This document shows, in pieces, positions 63,447 to 64,000 of a stretch of 64,000 bases of DNA. A program made the translations under genes and the position numbers. The stretch comes from Robertmurraya dakarensis (GTDB lineage Bacteria; Bacillota; Bacilli; Bacillales; Cytobacillaceae). Each line of letters opens with the position of its first letter. The first letter of the stretch is position 1. The stretch is from NCBI RefSeq assembly GCF_900156875.1, contig NZ_LT707408.1, positions 896,552 to 960,551 of the forward strand, written 5' to 3'. A model generated the notes under the pieces. That model was not told where the DNA came from, searched no databases, and worked only from the letters and a program-made list of their open reading frames with translations.

Positions 63447-64000
63447 ATGATTCAAAAACAACAATCAATGGCATTAAGTCCATATATGGAACTCTATAAC
63501 TTAATCGTTCCTGCAGACAATATGTTACGAAAAATTAATGAACTAATTGACTTCTCTTTTGTTTATGAAGAATTGAAAGATAACTATTGCTTGGATAACG
63601 GGCGAAATGCCATTGACCCTATTCGTATGTTCAAATATTTATTTTTGAAGACCGTCCATGACCTATCTGATGTTGATATAGTAGAACGTTCTAAGTATGA
63701 CATGTCTTTTAAATACTTTCTCAACATGGCACCAGAGGAGCAAGTAATTGATCCTAGCTCTTTAACAAAGTTTAGAAAATTACGGTTAAAAGATATTAAT
63801 CTTTTAGATCTGCTTATCAATAAGACTGTAGAAATAGCTATTGAAAAGGAAGTCATCAAAAGTAATTCTATTATTGTTGATGCCACCCATACAAAAGCTC
63901 GGTATAACCAAAAAACTCCTAAAGAGGTCCTTATGGACCGTTCCAAAAAACTGAGAAAAACGATATATCAAATAGATGAAAATATGAAGAGTAAGTTTCC
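63447..64000 (+). CDS. IS1182 family transposase (3' partial)
   Basis: The frame opens at ATG 63447 after GGGTGG and remains open to the window end (184 codons). The N-terminal DUF772-type domain has MALSPYMELYNLIVPADNML, IDPIRMFKYLFLKTVHDLSD and VIDPSSLTKFRKLR. The first catalytic Asp of the DDE domain lies in IIVDATHTKARYNQ. This is the IS1182/IS5-like pattern. There is no frameshift in the visible part, so the element may be intact. Confidence 0.88.
   Translation, partial: MIQKQQSMALSPYMELYNLIVPADNMLRKINELIDFSFVYEELKDNYCLDNGRNAIDPIRMFKYLFLKTVHDLSDVDIVERSKYDMSFKYFLNMAPEEQVIDPSSLTKFRKLRLKDINLLDLLINKTVEIAIEKEVIKSNSIIVDATHTKARYNQKTPKEVLMDRSKKLRKTIYQIDENMKSKF

Larger units (their letters stand above)
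63332..64000 (+). mobile_element. IS1182-type insertion sequence (left part, runs off window)
   Basis: A transposase begins at 63447 and runs past the window end. The left boundary is inferred near GAGGGCACTGAAAAAG (63332-63347), a plausible terminal repeat 21 bases after the oppF stop; the right end and any target duplication are not visible. The boundary is uncertain by several tens of bases. Confidence 0.55.

Noticed and set aside
63584-63946. 120-codon minus-strand frame opposite the transposase
   Set aside because: Shadow of the transposase frame.

Overview
The window is a stretch of chromosome from a low-GC, endospore-forming Gram-positive bacterium of the family Bacillaceae. The evidence is strong AAGGAGG-type ribosome binding sites, a six-gene gerP spore-coat permeability operon, med-comZ competence genes, DUF3813/DUF2929/DUF2777 proteins, and gene order close to the B. 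subtilis yis-yit-arg-yja-opp region. It is not a B. subtilis-group strain: it carries ppdK, clpB with a CtsR operator, and an IS1182-type transposase. No rRNA, tRNA or CRISPR array was seen.

Layout. 1-5.5 kb: end of addB and complete addA (recombinational repair nuclease). 5.5-7.5 kb: gerPF-PE-PD-PC-PB-PA on the minus strand behind a sigma-K-like promoter. 7.6-10.2 kb: DUF418 membrane protein, yisK and yisL. 10.3-14.5 kb: ccpN-yqfL-ppdK, a gluconeogenesis control and pyruvate-phosphate dikinase operon. 14.5-17.1 kb: yisN (DUF2777) and asnO. 17.1-20.6 kb: an intact GH13 cyclomaltodextrinase, divergent from a secreted, membrane-anchored GH13 protein whose three catalytic carboxylates are all replaced. 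20.6-27 kb: yajQ, cvfB/yitL, degV, yitT, DUF3813, yitU, yitV, yitW and two very small genes.

27-34.3 kb is an anaerobic-metabolism block inserted between yitW and argC: a radical SAM/SPASM gene, fnr, moaA, ric (Fe-S repair), moeA, mobB and a ywiC-like membrane gene. Four promoters here (radical SAM, ric, moeA, ywiC) each carry an Fnr-type palindrome centred exactly 32 bp from the centre of a -10 hexamer. That is the -41.5 geometry of class II activation, so the block looks like a local Fnr regulon. The regulator encoded in it has the B. subtilis-type C-terminal three-cysteine cluster. No nitrate reductase genes lie in the window.

34.4-44 kb: argCJBD-carAB-argF, arginine biosynthesis, with an ARG-box-like site before carA. 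44-48.2 kb: uppP, yjzC, clpB, yjzD. 48.2-51.8 kb: yjaU- and yjaV-like genes, med and comZ, with two structured intergenic repeats at about 48.24-48.37 and 51.52-51.65 kb. 51.8-57.3 kb: an unrecognised minus-strand gene, fabH-fabF with a FapR-like operator, a small membrane protein, yjbA, trpS and a DUF3899 gene. 57.4-63.3 kb: oppABCDF oligopeptide permease. The window ends inside an IS1182-type insertion sequence just behind oppF.

Most interesting for follow-up: the GH13 pseudoenzyme paired with an active homologue, the four-promoter Fnr regulon that includes a radical SAM enzyme of unknown function, the ccpN-yqfL-ppdK operon, and the two structured intergenic elements.
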